A stretch of 64,000 nucleotides of DNA from Planctomycetaceae bacterium (GTDB lineage: Bacteria > Planctomycetota > UBA1135 > GCA-002686595), in assembly GCA_011525785.1 (NCBI GenBank), contig WYBT01000026.1:186001-250000 (forward strand). Direction: 5' to 3'. Each line of letters starts with the position of its first letter. Position 1 is the stretch's first letter. This document shows, in pieces, positions 18,018 through 27,422 of the stretch. The notes beneath the pieces were generated by a model. That model saw only the letters and a program-made list of their open reading frames with translations. It made no database searches and had not been told where the DNA came from. Position numbers and translations under genes: made by a program.

Positions 18018-20129
18018 GTGGCCGCAGTTGCAACTGGCGCCAGCGCCTGCGCGCACTGCGGCTTGCCGCTGACGGGGGCGCCGTCGGTAGACGAAGAGCG
18101 CTACTGCTGCAGCGGCTGCTTCCTGGCTCACCGCCTGAGCCATCGCGGCCTGGAGGCCAGCACCGACCGCTTGCTCTCGCGAGTGGTGCTCTCGGGCTTC
18201 CTCGCGATGGGCGTGATGGTGTTCTCGCTCGCGCTGTACTCGCGCGCCTTGCACGACGACGGCGACGGAGAAACCGCGCAGGCGCTCACCGGCCTGTTCC
18301 GACTCGGGGCGCTGGCGTTCTCCACTCCGGCGCTGGCCTTGCTCGGCCTGCCGCTGCTCGACGCGGTCGTGGCGCTGCGTCGCTGGCTCTCGGCCGAGGC
18401 GCTGATCCTGGCCGGCGCCGCGTCGGCCTGGGGCGTGTCGGTGTGGAACACCTTCCGCGGCGGCGGCGAGGTGTACTTCGATACGGCCACGATGGTCGTC
18501 GTGCTCTACAGCCTCGGGCGTTGGCTCGACGTGCGCGCCCGAGAGAAGGCGACCGAGGAACTGCGCGCGCTCGCGCCCGAACGCGAAGGCCCGGTGGCGC
18601 GCGTGCTCGGCGAGCGCGAAGAGCTCGTGCCCGCGGCGCAGTTGACGGTGGGCGACGTGGTGCGGGTTCGCCCGGGCGAGATTGCGCCGGTCGACGGCGA
18701 GATCGTCGCGGGGCGCTCGTTCGTCGACACCTCGGCGCTCAGCGGCGAGTCGCAGCCGCGCAGCCTCGGCGAAGGCGATGCGCTGCTCGCCGGTTCGGTG
18801 CTGGTCGACGGAACGTTGCTCGTGCGCGCCACCGCCGGCGTCGGAGCGCGCCTGCGCGACGAAGTCGAGCGGCTCCTGCGCGAAGCGCTCGAGCAGCGCT
18901 CGCGCTGGGTGCGCGCCGCGGACCGCCTCGCGGGCGCCCTTCTGCCGCTCGTGTTGGTGCTGGCCGCGGCGGTGGTCGTGCTGCGCCACGAGTCGGCCGG
19001 CTGGGAGGCCGCCTGGCTCGACGCGCTGTCGGTCGTGCTGATCTCCTGCCCCTGCGCGCTCGGCATCGCGACGCCACTGGCGTTCTGGACGGCGATGGGT
19101 GCGGCCTACAAGCGCGGCGTGCTGGTGCGCGGCGGAGAAGCGCTCGAACGGCTGGCGCGCGCGCGGCGCATCTTCCTCGACAAGACCGGCACGCTGACGA
19201 ACGGTGAATTCGAACTCGTGGAGATCGAGGCCCTCGAGCTCGACGAGCGCGAGGCGCTGCGGATCGCGAGCGCGCTGGAGGTCGGCAGCGAGCACCCGAT
19301 CGCGCGCTCTTTGCGGGCCACGTGGGGCGCACGCGAAGGCCTCGCGCCGCTGCCGTCGGTCGAGGGCTTCACGGCCCTGCCGGGCGTGGGCGTGCGCGGC
19401 GCGATCGACGGCGTCGAGTACGAGCTGACGCGAGCTCGCAGCGCGCAGAACGCGCGCCGGCCCGAGGCCACCTGGGTCGAGCTGCGCCGCGGCGAGGCCG
19501 TGCTCGCGCGTCTTGCGCTGGCGAGTTCGCTGCGCCCTGACGCTGCGCGCGTAGTCGAGCGCCTGAAGCAGTTGGGGCTCGCGCCGCGAGTGCTCACCGG
19601 CGACAGCGCTGGCCCCGCGCAGGCCCTGGCCCGCGAACTCGGCATCGCCGTCGACAGCGGCCTGTCCCCGGCGGACAAGGTCGCTCGGGTGCGCGCACAG
19701 GGCGACGAGGCCGCGTTCGTCGGCGATGGACTGAACGACGCCGCAGCGCTGGCGGCGGCGCGCGTGGGGATCTCGGTCCAAGGCGGCGTCGCAGCGAGCC
19801 TGTCCGCGGCGCAGATCAACCTGCTGCGCCCGGGTCTGTCGGAGTTGCCCGACGTGATCGAGCTGGCGCGCCGCGCGGTGTTCGCGGCCAAGCTCAACCT
19901 CGCGTGGGCGTTCTTCTACAACAGCCTGGGGCTGTACTTCGCCGCCACCGGTCGCCTCTCGCCGATCTTCGCGGCCTCGGCGATGGTCGCCTCGAGCCTG
20001 TTCAGCGCGCTCAACTCGCGGCGGCTGATCCTGCCCGAGCGTCGCCCCTCGCCGCTTCCGCTACGCACTCCGGCCGAAGGCGAGTGCGAACTGGGCGCTA
20101 CGGCGCTCGCGACGCCGCGCGGACGATGA
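18018..20129 (+). CDS. ccoI: CcoI-like copper-transporting P-type ATPase
   Basis: 703 residues, GTG start 4 bp after the previous stop. The N-terminus carries cysteine pairs (CAHC at 11-14 and CCSGC at 30-34) of the metal-binding domain found in CcoI instead of a standard ferredoxin-like HMA domain. The P1B ATPase core follows, with SCPCALGIATP (CPC at 344-346), DKTGT with the phosphorylated Asp at 388, GSEHPIARSL and GDGLNDAAAL. CcoI exports copper across the inner membrane for assembly of the oxidase CuB centre, and the location straight after the oxidase genes supports that role. A separate CopA-type ATPase lies at the right end of the window. Confidence 0.92.
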   Translation: MAAVATGASACAHCGLPLTGAPSVDEERYCCSGCFLAHRLSHRGLEASTDRLLSRVVLSGFLAMGVMVFSLALYSRALHDDGDGETAQALTGLFRLGALAFSTPALALLGLPLLDAVVALRRWLSAEALILAGAASAWGVSVWNTFRGGGEVYFDTATMVVVLYSLGRWLDVRAREKATEELRALAPEREGPVARVLGEREELVPAAQLTVGDVVRVRPGEIAPVDGEIVAGRSFVDTSALSGESQPRSLGEGDALLAGSVLVDGTLLVRATAGVGARLRDEVERLLREALEQRSRWVRAADRLAGALLPLVLVLAAAVVVLRHESAGWEAAWLDALSVVLISCPCALGIATPLAFWTAMGAAYKRGVLVRGGEALERLARARRIFLDKTGTLTNGEFELVEIEALELDEREALRIASALEVGSEHPIARSLRATWGAREGLAPLPSVEGFTALPGVGVRGAIDGVEYELTRARSAQNARRPEATWVELRRGEAVLARLALASSLRPDAARVVERLKQLGLAPRVLTGDSAGPAQALARELGIAVDSGLSPADKVARVRAQGDEAAFVGDGLNDAAALAAARVGISVQGGVAASLSAAQINLLRPGLSELPDVIELARRAVFAAKLNLAWAFFYNSLGLYFAATGRLSPIFAASAMVASSLFSALNSRRLILPERRPSPLPLRTPAEGECELGATALATPRGR

Positions 20130-20178
20130 TGCGCGTCCAGCTCCCGCGAGGCGCCGAGTTCTCCGGGGAGCGCTGACG

Positions 20179-21144
20179 ATGCCGATCCAACGCGTACGCG
20201 ATCGAGTCCTGTCGGGCCTGGCGAAGAAGCGCGGCGGCGCCCATCGCTACAGCCACTGGCGCTGGGGCGTCGCGATCGCCTTCACTCTGGCGGTTGCGGC
20301 GCTTCCCGCCTTCGACTTGTTGCGCATCGATCTGTGGGGCGGCCACCACCACTACCTCGGCCGCGAGCTGGGGCTGGTCGAGACGCTCAAGCACTTCGCC
20401 TTCCCGTTCCTGGCGATCAACCTCGCCATCATCCTCGCCAGCCGCTTCCTGGGTCGGTACCTGTGCGGCTTCGTTTGTCCGTACGGCGCGGTCGCGCGCT
20501 TCGCGGACTGGCTGCGAATTCGCTCGAAGAGCGCTGCGCAGCGCTGGGCCGCGCGCGGCGCACTGCTCGCCGTGTGCGGCGCGATGTGCGTGGTTTCCTT
20601 CAGCTTCTGGGTCGACTGGCGCGTCTTCTCCGAGGGCTCCTCGCTCGCCATCGCGATCGCGGGCCTGTTCCTGGCCGGGCTGATCGTCAGCTTCTACGTG
20701 ATGGTCACGCGCCTGGGGCTCGAGTTCTGCCGCAACTGGTGTCCCTCCGGCGTGTACTTCGCGCTGCTGGGGCACGAGAGCTTCAACGGCGTCGAATTCG
20801 CGCACCCCGAGAGCTGCACCGACTGCAAGGCCTGTGAGAAGGTCTGTCCGATGAACCTCCTCCCGCGGCAGATGTCCGGCGGCGCGCACCTCGATGGGCA
20901 CGGCTTCTATCCCGACGGGCAGTCCAACTTCTCGCTGTGCATCCGCTGCGGCGACTGCGTCGCTGCGTGCGAAGGCACGAGTGTGGCGAGCGACGGTCCC
21001 GTTTCCCTGCGCATGGGCTGGTTGCCCCAGGGCGCTCGCAACTCGAATCCGCCGCCGCAGAGCGAGCCTGCGCCGGAGGACTTCGGCCGCGAGCGCAGCG
21101 AGTGGGTCGAGGCCGGCAGTGGCGAGCCGGCTCGCAAGGGTTGA
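20179..21144 (+). CDS. ccoG: Short CcoG/NapH-like membrane ferredoxin
   Basis: 321 residues with about four or five transmembrane helices. The membrane CGFVCPYG motif at 96-103 and two 4Fe-4S ferredoxin motifs (C213/216/219/223 and C254/257/260/264) are the signature of the CcoG/RdxA/NapH group. CcoG is a copper reductase for cbb3 assembly. Typical CcoG runs to about 470 residues with an Ig-like C-terminal domain. This protein stops soon after the second cluster, so it is a shortened form or a NapH-like relative. The name rests on operon context as well as motifs. Confidence 0.8.
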   Translation: MPIQRVRDRVLSGLAKKRGGAHRYSHWRWGVAIAFTLAVAALPAFDLLRIDLWGGHHHYLGRELGLVETLKHFAFPFLAINLAIILASRFLGRYLCGFVCPYGAVARFADWLRIRSKSAAQRWAARGALLAVCGAMCVVSFSFWVDWRVFSEGSSLAIAIAGLFLAGLIVSFYVMVTRLGLEFCRNWCPSGVYFALLGHESFNGVEFAHPESCTDCKACEKVCPMNLLPRQMSGGAHLDGHGFYPDGQSNFSLCIRCGDCVAACEGTSVASDGPVSLRMGWLPQGARNSNPPPQSEPAPEDFGRERSEWVEAGSGEPARKG

Positions 21145-21151
21145 AGTCCCA

Positions 21152-21904
21152 GTGGCCGCCGGTGTCTACAGCCTGATCGTGCTGGCGCTGGCCGGCGCCG
21201 TGCACTGCGCGGGCATGTGCGGTCCGTTCGCGCTGGCGCTGGGCTGGCGACGCGAGGGACGCGCGCCGGCGGCTGCGCGCATGGCGCTCTACGTGCTCGG
21301 CAAGTGCGCGGCCTACGTGCTGCTCGCGTTGGTGTTCGCGCTCGGCGCTGCGGCGGTGAGCACGGAGGTGAGCGCCGATGGGGGCGCTGCAACGCGCGGA
21401 CACGAGCTGCACTTCGCGCGGCGCGTGTTGGCGTGGGTCGCGGGCGCGGTCATGGTGCTCGTGGGACTCAACACGCTCGGTCTGGCGCCGCGTGTGGGGG
21501 GCGGACTTGCGCGCCTGGCGCACGCGCCGTTCGCCGCTGCGTGGCGGGCTGCCCGCGCACTGCCGCCGCTGGCGAGCGCGCTTGCGCTGGGACTGATCAA
21601 CGGGTGCCTGCCCTGTGGGCTGTCGTGGTCGGCGGTGCTGCTCTCCGCCTCGCTGGGCGGCGCGTTACTCGTCGTTGGTCCGCTGGCCTTCGGGCTCGCC
21701 ACGGCCCCGGCGCTGATCGCGGTTGCGAGCGGCGGCGCACTCGCGCCCGAGCGTTGGCGCGCGCGACTCGCGCGGGTGGCCGCGGTTGGCATGGTGCTGT
21801 TCGGGGCCTGGACTGCCTGGCGGGGCGGGCTGCCTCTACCGGGCGACGCTGGGAACATTGTTCCGCCGTGCTGCGCGAGCGAGCACGCTGCGAGAGACCG
21901 ATAG
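21152..21904 (+). CDS. UreH/TauE-like six-helix membrane protein of cbb3 cluster
   Basis: 250 residues from the GTG at 21152. The HCAGMCGPFALAL motif at the first helix and LINGCLPCGLSWSAVL in the middle are typical of the DsbD_2/UreH-type transmembrane family that is regularly found beside cbb3 oxidase and copper genes. The Cys/Met-containing motifs suggest copper or thiol handling, but the substrate is unproven. The C-terminus ends in a PPCC pair. It begins 7 bp after the CcoG-like gene, so it is the last gene of the operon. Confidence 0.82.
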   Translation: MAAGVYSLIVLALAGAVHCAGMCGPFALALGWRREGRAPAAARMALYVLGKCAAYVLLALVFALGAAAVSTEVSADGGAATRGHELHFARRVLAWVAGAVMVLVGLNTLGLAPRVGGGLARLAHAPFAAAWRAARALPPLASALALGLINGCLPCGLSWSAVLLSASLGGALLVVGPLAFGLATAPALIAVASGGALAPERWRARLARVAAVGMVLFGAWTAWRGGLPLPGDAGNIVPPCCASEHAARDR

Positions 21905-22009
21905 CTGAGCGGTCCGCTCAAGGCACGCTGCGTCGGGGCGCGAAAAGCTCTGGCATCGCAGGCGCGGGCAGGTCCGCGCTGGCCCCTCACCCCACGCGCC
22001 GCCCGCCCC

Positions 22010-22540
22010 ATGAGCGAACTCCAGACCGAGAAGCACGCCACGCTCGAGATCGACCCCGTCCTGCTCGAAGCGGTCATCACGGGAACCAAGCAAGGCCTCG
22101 AGATGACGGGCGTGAATCCGCCGCCGGTCGGCGCGTCGCGCTTCTTCTCGACCTCGCGACCGATCTCGGTGATGGTGGGGCTGGTGGGCCGGACCAACGG
22201 CACCTGCGCGGTGTCGTTGACCGAGAAGGGCATGCTCTATCTGGCCGGCAGGCTGCTGGGCGAGCAGCCGCCGCAGGTCGACGCCATGGCAGTCGACGCG
22301 ATCGGCGAGATCGGGAACATGATCGCCGGTCGAGTGAAGGAGCTGCTGGTCGGCTCGGAGTACGAGATGGAGAACATCTCAGTGCCCTCGGTGATCATCG
22401 GCCAGAGCTACGGCGTGCACTACGCGCGCGGCATGCACACCCTGTCGGTCGACTTCGAGCTCGAGGATCTGCCGATCATGGACTTGCGCGAGCGCTTTTT
22501 CACCACTTCGCTCTCGCTCTTGCGCCGCGTCGCGACCTGA
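22010..22540 (+). CDS. CheX-like chemotaxis phosphatase
   Basis: 176 residues of the CheC/CheX/FliY class. The CheX hallmark helix is present as EIGNMIAGRVKELL (about 102-115), with the conserved Glu-x-x-Asn pair that dephosphorylates CheY-P. The protein has the dimer-type layout of a single CheX domain. No other chemotaxis gene is in the window, so it may serve a distant CheY or a non-chemotactic response regulator. It is convergent with the Fe-S oxidoreductase gene, separated by only 19 bp that contain a short G+C-rich inverted repeat. Confidence 0.85.
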   Translation: MSELQTEKHATLEIDPVLLEAVITGTKQGLEMTGVNPPPVGASRFFSTSRPISVMVGLVGRTNGTCAVSLTEKGMLYLAGRLLGEQPPQVDAMAVDAIGEIGNMIAGRVKELLVGSEYEMENISVPSVIIGQSYGVHYARGMHTLSVDFELEDLPIMDLRERFFTTSLSLLRRVAT

Positions 22541-22559
22541 GCCGCGCGCCGCGGCGCTG

Positions 22560-23912
22560 TCACGCCGGCGGCGTGCGTTCGACGCGCTGCGGGAAACCGT
22601 CCTCGCGATATGCGCGCGCGAGGATCGTCATCGGGTGCAGCGGCTTGCGGCCGGCGTGCTGCGCGAACTGGATCGCCGCCAGCGGGCAGTCGGTGGCCCA
22701 GACTTCGGCCTCGGCCGATTGCATGCCGTCGAAGGCGTTCTTGCCGACGCGCTTGGAGGTCTCGAAGCCCTCGAGCTTCATCGCGTACGTTCCGTCGTGG
22801 CCGCAGCACTCGGTCGTGAGCTTGGGCGTCACGCCGGGGATTTTGCGCAACAGGTCGCGCCCGCGGAAGCCGATCGCCTGCGCGCGCAGGTGGCAGGGCG
22901 CGTGGTAGGCGACGCTCGCGCCGGGCGTCGACTTGAAGTCGGTGTTGAAGCGCTCCTCGCTGCGGATCGACCACAGGTGCTCGCTGGGGTCGCGCACGGC
23001 TTCAGCGAGCTTCTTGGCGCGCTCGCGGTCGGCGCCCTCGAGCAGTTCGGGGTACTCGCGCCGCATCATCATCGAGCAGGTCGGATTGAGCGCGAGCACC
23101 TTGGCGCCCTTGTCGACGTGCGGGATCAACAGGTCGAGGTTGTGCTTGGCGTTCTTGCGCAGCGTGTCGAGGTCGCCGTGCTCCCACGCGGGCATGCCGC
23201 AGCACGCAAGGCCCTTCACACACGCGCACGAGACCTTGTTCTTGTCGAGCACCTCGAGCGTGTCGCGCCCGATCTGCGGCTCGTTGTTCTGCACGTAGCA
23301 GGTCGGGAAGAGCACCGTCTCGGCGCCCGGCGCGTTCTTGGTGCGCCCGGTCTCGTCGGCCCACTTCTCGAAGGTCGTGCTCGCGAACTCCGGCAGGAGC
23401 TTCTCGCGGTGCACGCCCAGGAGCTTCTCCATGAACCAGCGGTGCAGCGCGTTCTTGTTGAGGCCGTTGACCAGTCCGAAACTCATGCGCGCCATCGCTC
23501 CCGCGGCGTCGGGATCTCCGAGCAGGCGATCGCGCAGCTTGACGCCGTCCTTCTTCGCGCGCACCGCCTGGTGGCGGTGGATCAGCTTGGGGAAGTCGAG
23601 CTGGAACTCGTGCTTGTCGCGCGGCGTGTAGGGGCACTGCACGTCGCACAACTTGCACTGGAAGCAGGCGTCCGCGACGCGGTTGACTTCCGCCTCGGTC
23701 AGCTTGCGCACGTCGCCGCCGTGCGCGCTGTCGATGATGTCGAACATCACCGGGAAGCTGTCGCAGTACTTGAAGCACATGCGGCAGCCGTGGCACAGAT
23801 CGAAGGCGCGCTCGATCTCCTTGCGCAGCAGGCCCGCGTCCCAGTACTTGGGCTCGCTGGGGTCGTACGTGAGGCCATCGGTCGGCGTGTAGGAGATCGG
23901 CGTCGCGCTCAT
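22560..23912 (-). CDS. GlpC-like 4Fe-4S oxidoreductase (CCG-domain protein)
   Basis: 450 residues from the ATG at 23910-23912. Two 4Fe-4S motifs open the protein: C40/43/46/50 and C83/86/89/93. Two cysteine-rich (CCG) domains follow, with LACCGMPAW in the first and TECCGHDGTYAM in the second, plus YHAPCHLRAQAIGFRG. This is the GlpC/heterodisulfide-reductase-subunit layout. GlpC anchors and takes electrons from anaerobic glycerol-3-phosphate dehydrogenase, but no glpA or glpB is nearby. The protein could equally serve another FAD dehydrogenase such as a glycolate or lactate oxidase. Confidence 0.85.
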   Translation of the reverse strand: MSATPISYTPTDGLTYDPSEPKYWDAGLLRKEIERAFDLCHGCRMCFKYCDSFPVMFDIIDSAHGGDVRKLTEAEVNRVADACFQCKLCDVQCPYTPRDKHEFQLDFPKLIHRHQAVRAKKDGVKLRDRLLGDPDAAGAMARMSFGLVNGLNKNALHRWFMEKLLGVHREKLLPEFASTTFEKWADETGRTKNAPGAETVLFPTCYVQNNEPQIGRDTLEVLDKNKVSCACVKGLACCGMPAWEHGDLDTLRKNAKHNLDLLIPHVDKGAKVLALNPTCSMMMRREYPELLEGADRERAKKLAEAVRDPSEHLWSIRSEERFNTDFKSTPGASVAYHAPCHLRAQAIGFRGRDLLRKIPGVTPKLTTECCGHDGTYAMKLEGFETSKRVGKNAFDGMQSAEAEVWATDCPLAAIQFAQHAGRKPLHPMTILARAYREDGFPQRVERTPPA

Positions 23913-24172
23913 GACTCCAGCCGAACGCTTCGCTGCGCGCGGTTCAAGGGGTGATAGTGCGGGCGGCGGCTTCGCGTCGCCGGACGGATGCGGCGAGCGA
24001 CACGTGCGCAGCCAAGGGCTCCGAGCGGAGCTGCACGACGGATGAGCGGGGCGGTGGAAGTCCGCCCGCCGCGTGCCACACCATGAGCGCTGCCGACTTC
24101 GCGTGCGCTCGTGCACTCTGGCAACGTCGGCGACGAGTCGCTGGCCGCTGCGCTCGTGCGTCGACCGCTGAG

Positions 24173-27100
24173 CTACTTGGGTAGGTGAAGTCGTGGCGGC
24201 GTGGTGCTCAGCGCACGAGCGGGTCGAACCCCGACCAAGTTGACGCGCAGTTCCGGCGCGGAGTGAAGGCGGTTCGCCGACCGAGCGTCCGAGGCGGAGT
24301 CATTGAAACTCCCTCCGCGACCGACGCGGGGGGCCGCGCCGGACCACGGCGATACCGGATCGAGGCTCGACGCGTTCTTGTAGAAGACGGCGTCATACCC
24401 ATCCAAGCACCACTCCCATAGGTTCCCGGCGACCGCGTGCAGTCCGAACGCGTTCACGGCGTACCTGGCGTCGCCGACGGCGGCGTGAGCGACGCTTCCG
24501 TCGTCGAGGTCCGGCATCTCCGCCGCGTTCTCGGGCCTTCCTCTGGCCTTCACGTACGACTTGTCCGCGATATTCACCTTGCCGCGCAGGCTCTCGAGCT
24601 CATTGCCCGTCCACCACACGGTGCTCGTTCCGCCCCGCGCAGCGAACTCCCACTGGGCTTCGCTGGGCAAGGTGAGGCCCAAGTGCGGCAGCCGCTGGAA
24701 ACACATGGCCCAGCTCACCTGCTCGACCGGGTGAAGGAGAGACGGGGCGAGACTGAGCGGCGGCTGGTAGTAACTCGGTCTGGTCCCGAAGGCCCGCTCC
24801 CACTGGCCCTGCGTCATTTCGTATTTCGAGAGAAAGAAGGGGCTCAAGAGCACCTCATGCGGCGGGCGCTCGTCTACCTCGGCCCGCGCGTCGTAGTTGC
24901 GGCCGTTGCGGTCATCTGGCTGTGCGCCCATCCAAAACCGTCCGCCGGGGAGCAGCACGAACACCAGCCCTGTTTCTTCGGTCAACAAGAGCACGCCGTC
25001 GGAGTCGCGCACTGCCGGTTCGCCAGTCTGCAAGTGAGCGAACTCCCAGAGCATTGACTGCGTGTCCATGCCGATCGGCAGGAGGCCTATCTGAGGCACG
25101 ATCTCGAGTCCGCCGTACTTCGGTGAAGCCCTGATCGCGGCGATTGCCTCGGACCACAGCCGACGCGCGTCGGGACCGTCGACGCTGCGCTCGCCAATCG
25201 TCTTCGCGAACGAGTAGCGCTTCGCCACACCCCAGCCGAAGGGCTCGGCCAGCACATCGTTTACTAAGCCCGTTTCAGGGTCCTGCAGGCCCTCGAGGCC
25301 CGAAACCAGTCTGGCAAGTTGTCGGCTCCACCACGCCCGTTCAGAGTCGTCGAACTCAAACGTCCTGCGCTCGCTCACACTCTCACTGAGTGCGTCGACT
25401 TCTTGGGATGGCCCAGCCGCATCAGCCCGCTTTGCCTCCAGCTCCGCGAACCGCGGATGTGACTCCCGCTCGGCGCGGAGCTCCTCCTCAGTCAGCGGCC
25501 GTGCCTCGCGCCGGAGCTCTGCGAGCTTGGCCTTGTGCTCCGCCAATCCCGGGCGCTTCTTGATGCCATTGGGGTCATCCGCCGGCCGACCGTCGATCAG
25601 CTCGCGCGCGCGCCGCAGCCAGTCTTCGTAGGCAGGGATCATCTCCGGATGCGCCGGCCACAACTCGTCGGCCTCGGCGATCAGATCGTCGAGGTCCTTC
25701 TGTGCAGAGAGCGACAGCACATCGTTCGCCCGGCGGGTGGCCTCCTCGCTCGCAAGCTGGGCGGCCAGCGCGTTGCGCTCGGCTTCCTCGGCATTCTCCC
25801 GCGCGAGCCGCTCTCCCGCCTCGGCGCGCTTGGTCTGCTCGCGCGCCTCCGACTCCCCGCGCTCGGCTCGCTCGGAGTTCAGCACGGCATCCTTGCGCGC
25901 CGCCTCGGCCTCCTTCGCCTTCCACGCGAAGGACGCCGCGCCGCTTACGACGGCGAGCAGCGCCGTTGCGAGCGAGAGTGCGAGTGGCTTGTTGCGCTGG
26001 ACCCACTTTCGCGCCTGCGCCCAAGCGCCAGTCTCGTACGCGAGCACGACGCGGCCCTCCAGGTACGCGCGCAGGTCTTCGGCGAGTGCGAGCGTGTCGC
26101 GGTAGCGTTGATCGATCGCGCGCGACATGGCCTTCTCGACGATCGCAATCAACTCAGCCGGCGTTCGCGGCGCCAACTCGTGGACAGGCGTCGGCGGACC
26201 CGCGCGCACCAGCTCGAGCACTGCGCGCGACGACGGTGCTGACGCGTACGGCGTGCGCGCGGTGACGAGTTGGTACAGCATCGCCCCGATGGCGTACACG
26301 TCGGAGTGCGGCCCGATGTGTTCGAGCCGTCCCTCGGCCTGCTCGGGCGGCATGTAGTTCGGCGTGCCCAGCACATCGCCCTCGCGCGTGCGCGGTCCAC
26401 CGGACGGCCGCGCCGCGCGCGCGTCGGACGGCTCGGCGTAGTCCGGCGGATGCGAGGCGTCGTTGGGCTGCAACGAACCGCGGTCGCGCGCTTCGCCGGC
26501 GCCGAGCACGCGCGCCATGCCCCAGTCCATCACATACACCTCGCCGAACTTGCCGACCATCACGTTGGCCGGCTTGAGGTCGCGGTGGATGACGCGCTTG
26601 GCGTGCGCGTACGCCACGGCTTCGCATACGCGCAGAAGCACGCCCAAAGCGCGAACTTGGTTCCAGTCCCCGCTTCCCGCGCGAACGTGCTTGAAGACCG
26701 CCTCGAGGTCCTCGCCCTGCACGAGCTTCATCGTGAAGTACACGCGGCCCGCACCATCGAGGCCCAGTTCGTGAACGGGCACGATCCCAGGGTGATCGAG
26801 TTGGCCCGTGATCTGCGCCTCTTCCAGGAAGCGCCCGAGCGTGCGCGGATCGACGTTCGGGGTGTCTCCGCTCGGCGCCTGCTCCTTGCCGAGCACGACC
26901 TTCATCGCCAGCGTTCGGCGCAGTTGCTCGTCCCACACGCGCAGGACCGCGCCCATGCCGCCGCGCGCGACTTCGCCGAGCATGCGATAGCGGCTGCCGC
27001 GTGCGTCGCCCGAGCGCAGCCGCTCGAGCAGCTCTGCTGCATGCGCAGATTCGGCATGGAACGCATCGCGGCGCACCTCGGCGCTCGGTCGCGGCGGCTT

Positions 27101-27313
27101 CAGGTGCTCCGCAAGTTCGAGCATCGATCTGAGCTCTCGGAGCGCTCGCTCGTGCTGCGGATGCGCGCGACACAGCGCCTCGAAGTCCGGCCGCGCGCCG
27201 GACTGAGTGTCTCGCTGCCAGGTGAAGAACAGTTCCTCGGCCGCCGGGTCGAACGAGGAGGGCGAGGGCAAGCTCGAACTCGTCATGTCGCGCACGATAC
27301 CTATCTGTCCCAT
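24173..27313 (-). CDS. Ser/Thr protein kinase fused to FGE-sulfatase-like domain
   Basis: 1046 residues. A bacterial eukaryote-like kinase domain (about 109-420) has the glycine loop GEVARGGMG, catalytic Lys138, HRDLKPAN at 243-250, DWG (263-265) in place of DFG, and MPPEQAEG. A transmembrane helix (444-463) and a charged coiled coil (466-540) follow. The C-terminal third (about 750-1040) is a formylglycine-generating-enzyme/C-type-lectin-like domain: GGRFWMG, the PPHEVLLSPFFLSKYEMTQ stretch, SEAQWEFAARGG, GNLWEWCLDGY and VGRGGSFNDSASDARSANR. The catalytic cysteines of true FGE are absent at the last motif, so this is probably a sensor or binding module. ATG at 27286 is an equally plausible start. 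Confidence 0.9.
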   Translation of the reverse strand: MGQIGIVRDMTSSSLPSPSSFDPAAEELFFTWQRDTQSGARPDFEALCRAHPQHERALRELRSMLELAEHLKPPRPSAEVRRDAFHAESAHAAELLERLRSGDARGSRYRMLGEVARGGMGAVLRVWDEQLRRTLAMKVVLGKEQAPSGDTPNVDPRTLGRFLEEAQITGQLDHPGIVPVHELGLDGAGRVYFTMKLVQGEDLEAVFKHVRAGSGDWNQVRALGVLLRVCEAVAYAHAKRVIHRDLKPANVMVGKFGEVYVMDWGMARVLGAGEARDRGSLQPNDASHPPDYAEPSDARAARPSGGPRTREGDVLGTPNYMPPEQAEGRLEHIGPHSDVYAIGAMLYQLVTARTPYASAPSSRAVLELVRAGPPTPVHELAPRTPAELIAIVEKAMSRAIDQRYRDTLALAEDLRAYLEGRVVLAYETGAWAQARKWVQRNKPLALSLATALLAVVSGAASFAWKAKEAEAARKDAVLNSERAERGESEAREQTKRAEAGERLARENAEEAERNALAAQLASEEATRRANDVLSLSAQKDLDDLIAEADELWPAHPEMIPAYEDWLRRARELIDGRPADDPNGIKKRPGLAEHKAKLAELRREARPLTEEELRAERESHPRFAELEAKRADAAGPSQEVDALSESVSERRTFEFDDSERAWWSRQLARLVSGLEGLQDPETGLVNDVLAEPFGWGVAKRYSFAKTIGERSVDGPDARRLWSEAIAAIRASPKYGGLEIVPQIGLLPIGMDTQSMLWEFAHLQTGEPAVRDSDGVLLLTEETGLVFVLLPGGRFWMGAQPDDRNGRNYDARAEVDERPPHEVLLSPFFLSKYEMTQGQWERAFGTRPSYYQPPLSLAPSLLHPVEQVSWAMCFQRLPHLGLTLPSEAQWEFAARGGTSTVWWTGNELESLRGKVNIADKSYVKARGRPENAAEMPDLDDGSVAHAAVGDARYAVNAFGLHAVAGNLWEWCLDGYDAVFYKNASSLDPVSPWSGAAPRVGRGGSFNDSASDARSANRLHSAPELRVNLVGVRPARALSTTPPRLHLPK

Positions 27314-27356
27314 GCGCCCGGGGCGCCGGGGAACTATGCGACGAGAATAAAGAGCA

Positions 27357-27395
27357 ACGCCGGCGGGGCCCGTCCGAGGTTGGGCCCGCCGGCGT
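27357..27395 (-). terminator. Intrinsic terminator after rubrerythrin
   Basis: Arms 27357-27371 and 27382-27395 pair over 14 bases with one bulged G and a 10-base loop. Read on the minus strand, the hairpin is followed within a few bases by a T-rich run (TCTTTATTCTC). It lies 28 bp past the rubrerythrin stop and isolates that gene from the kinase gene. Confidence 0.8.
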
Positions 27396-27422
27396 CGCCG
27401 GGAACTGCCTGACGCAGCAGAA

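Noticed and set aside
20128..20176. 16-codon ATG frame between the CcoI-like and CcoG-like genes, considered as a CcoS
   Set aside because: Too short, no membrane helix, no ribosome-binding site of note.
24173..27313. C-terminal domain considered as a true sulfatase-maturing enzyme
   Set aside because: The catalytic cysteines are missing at the final motif.
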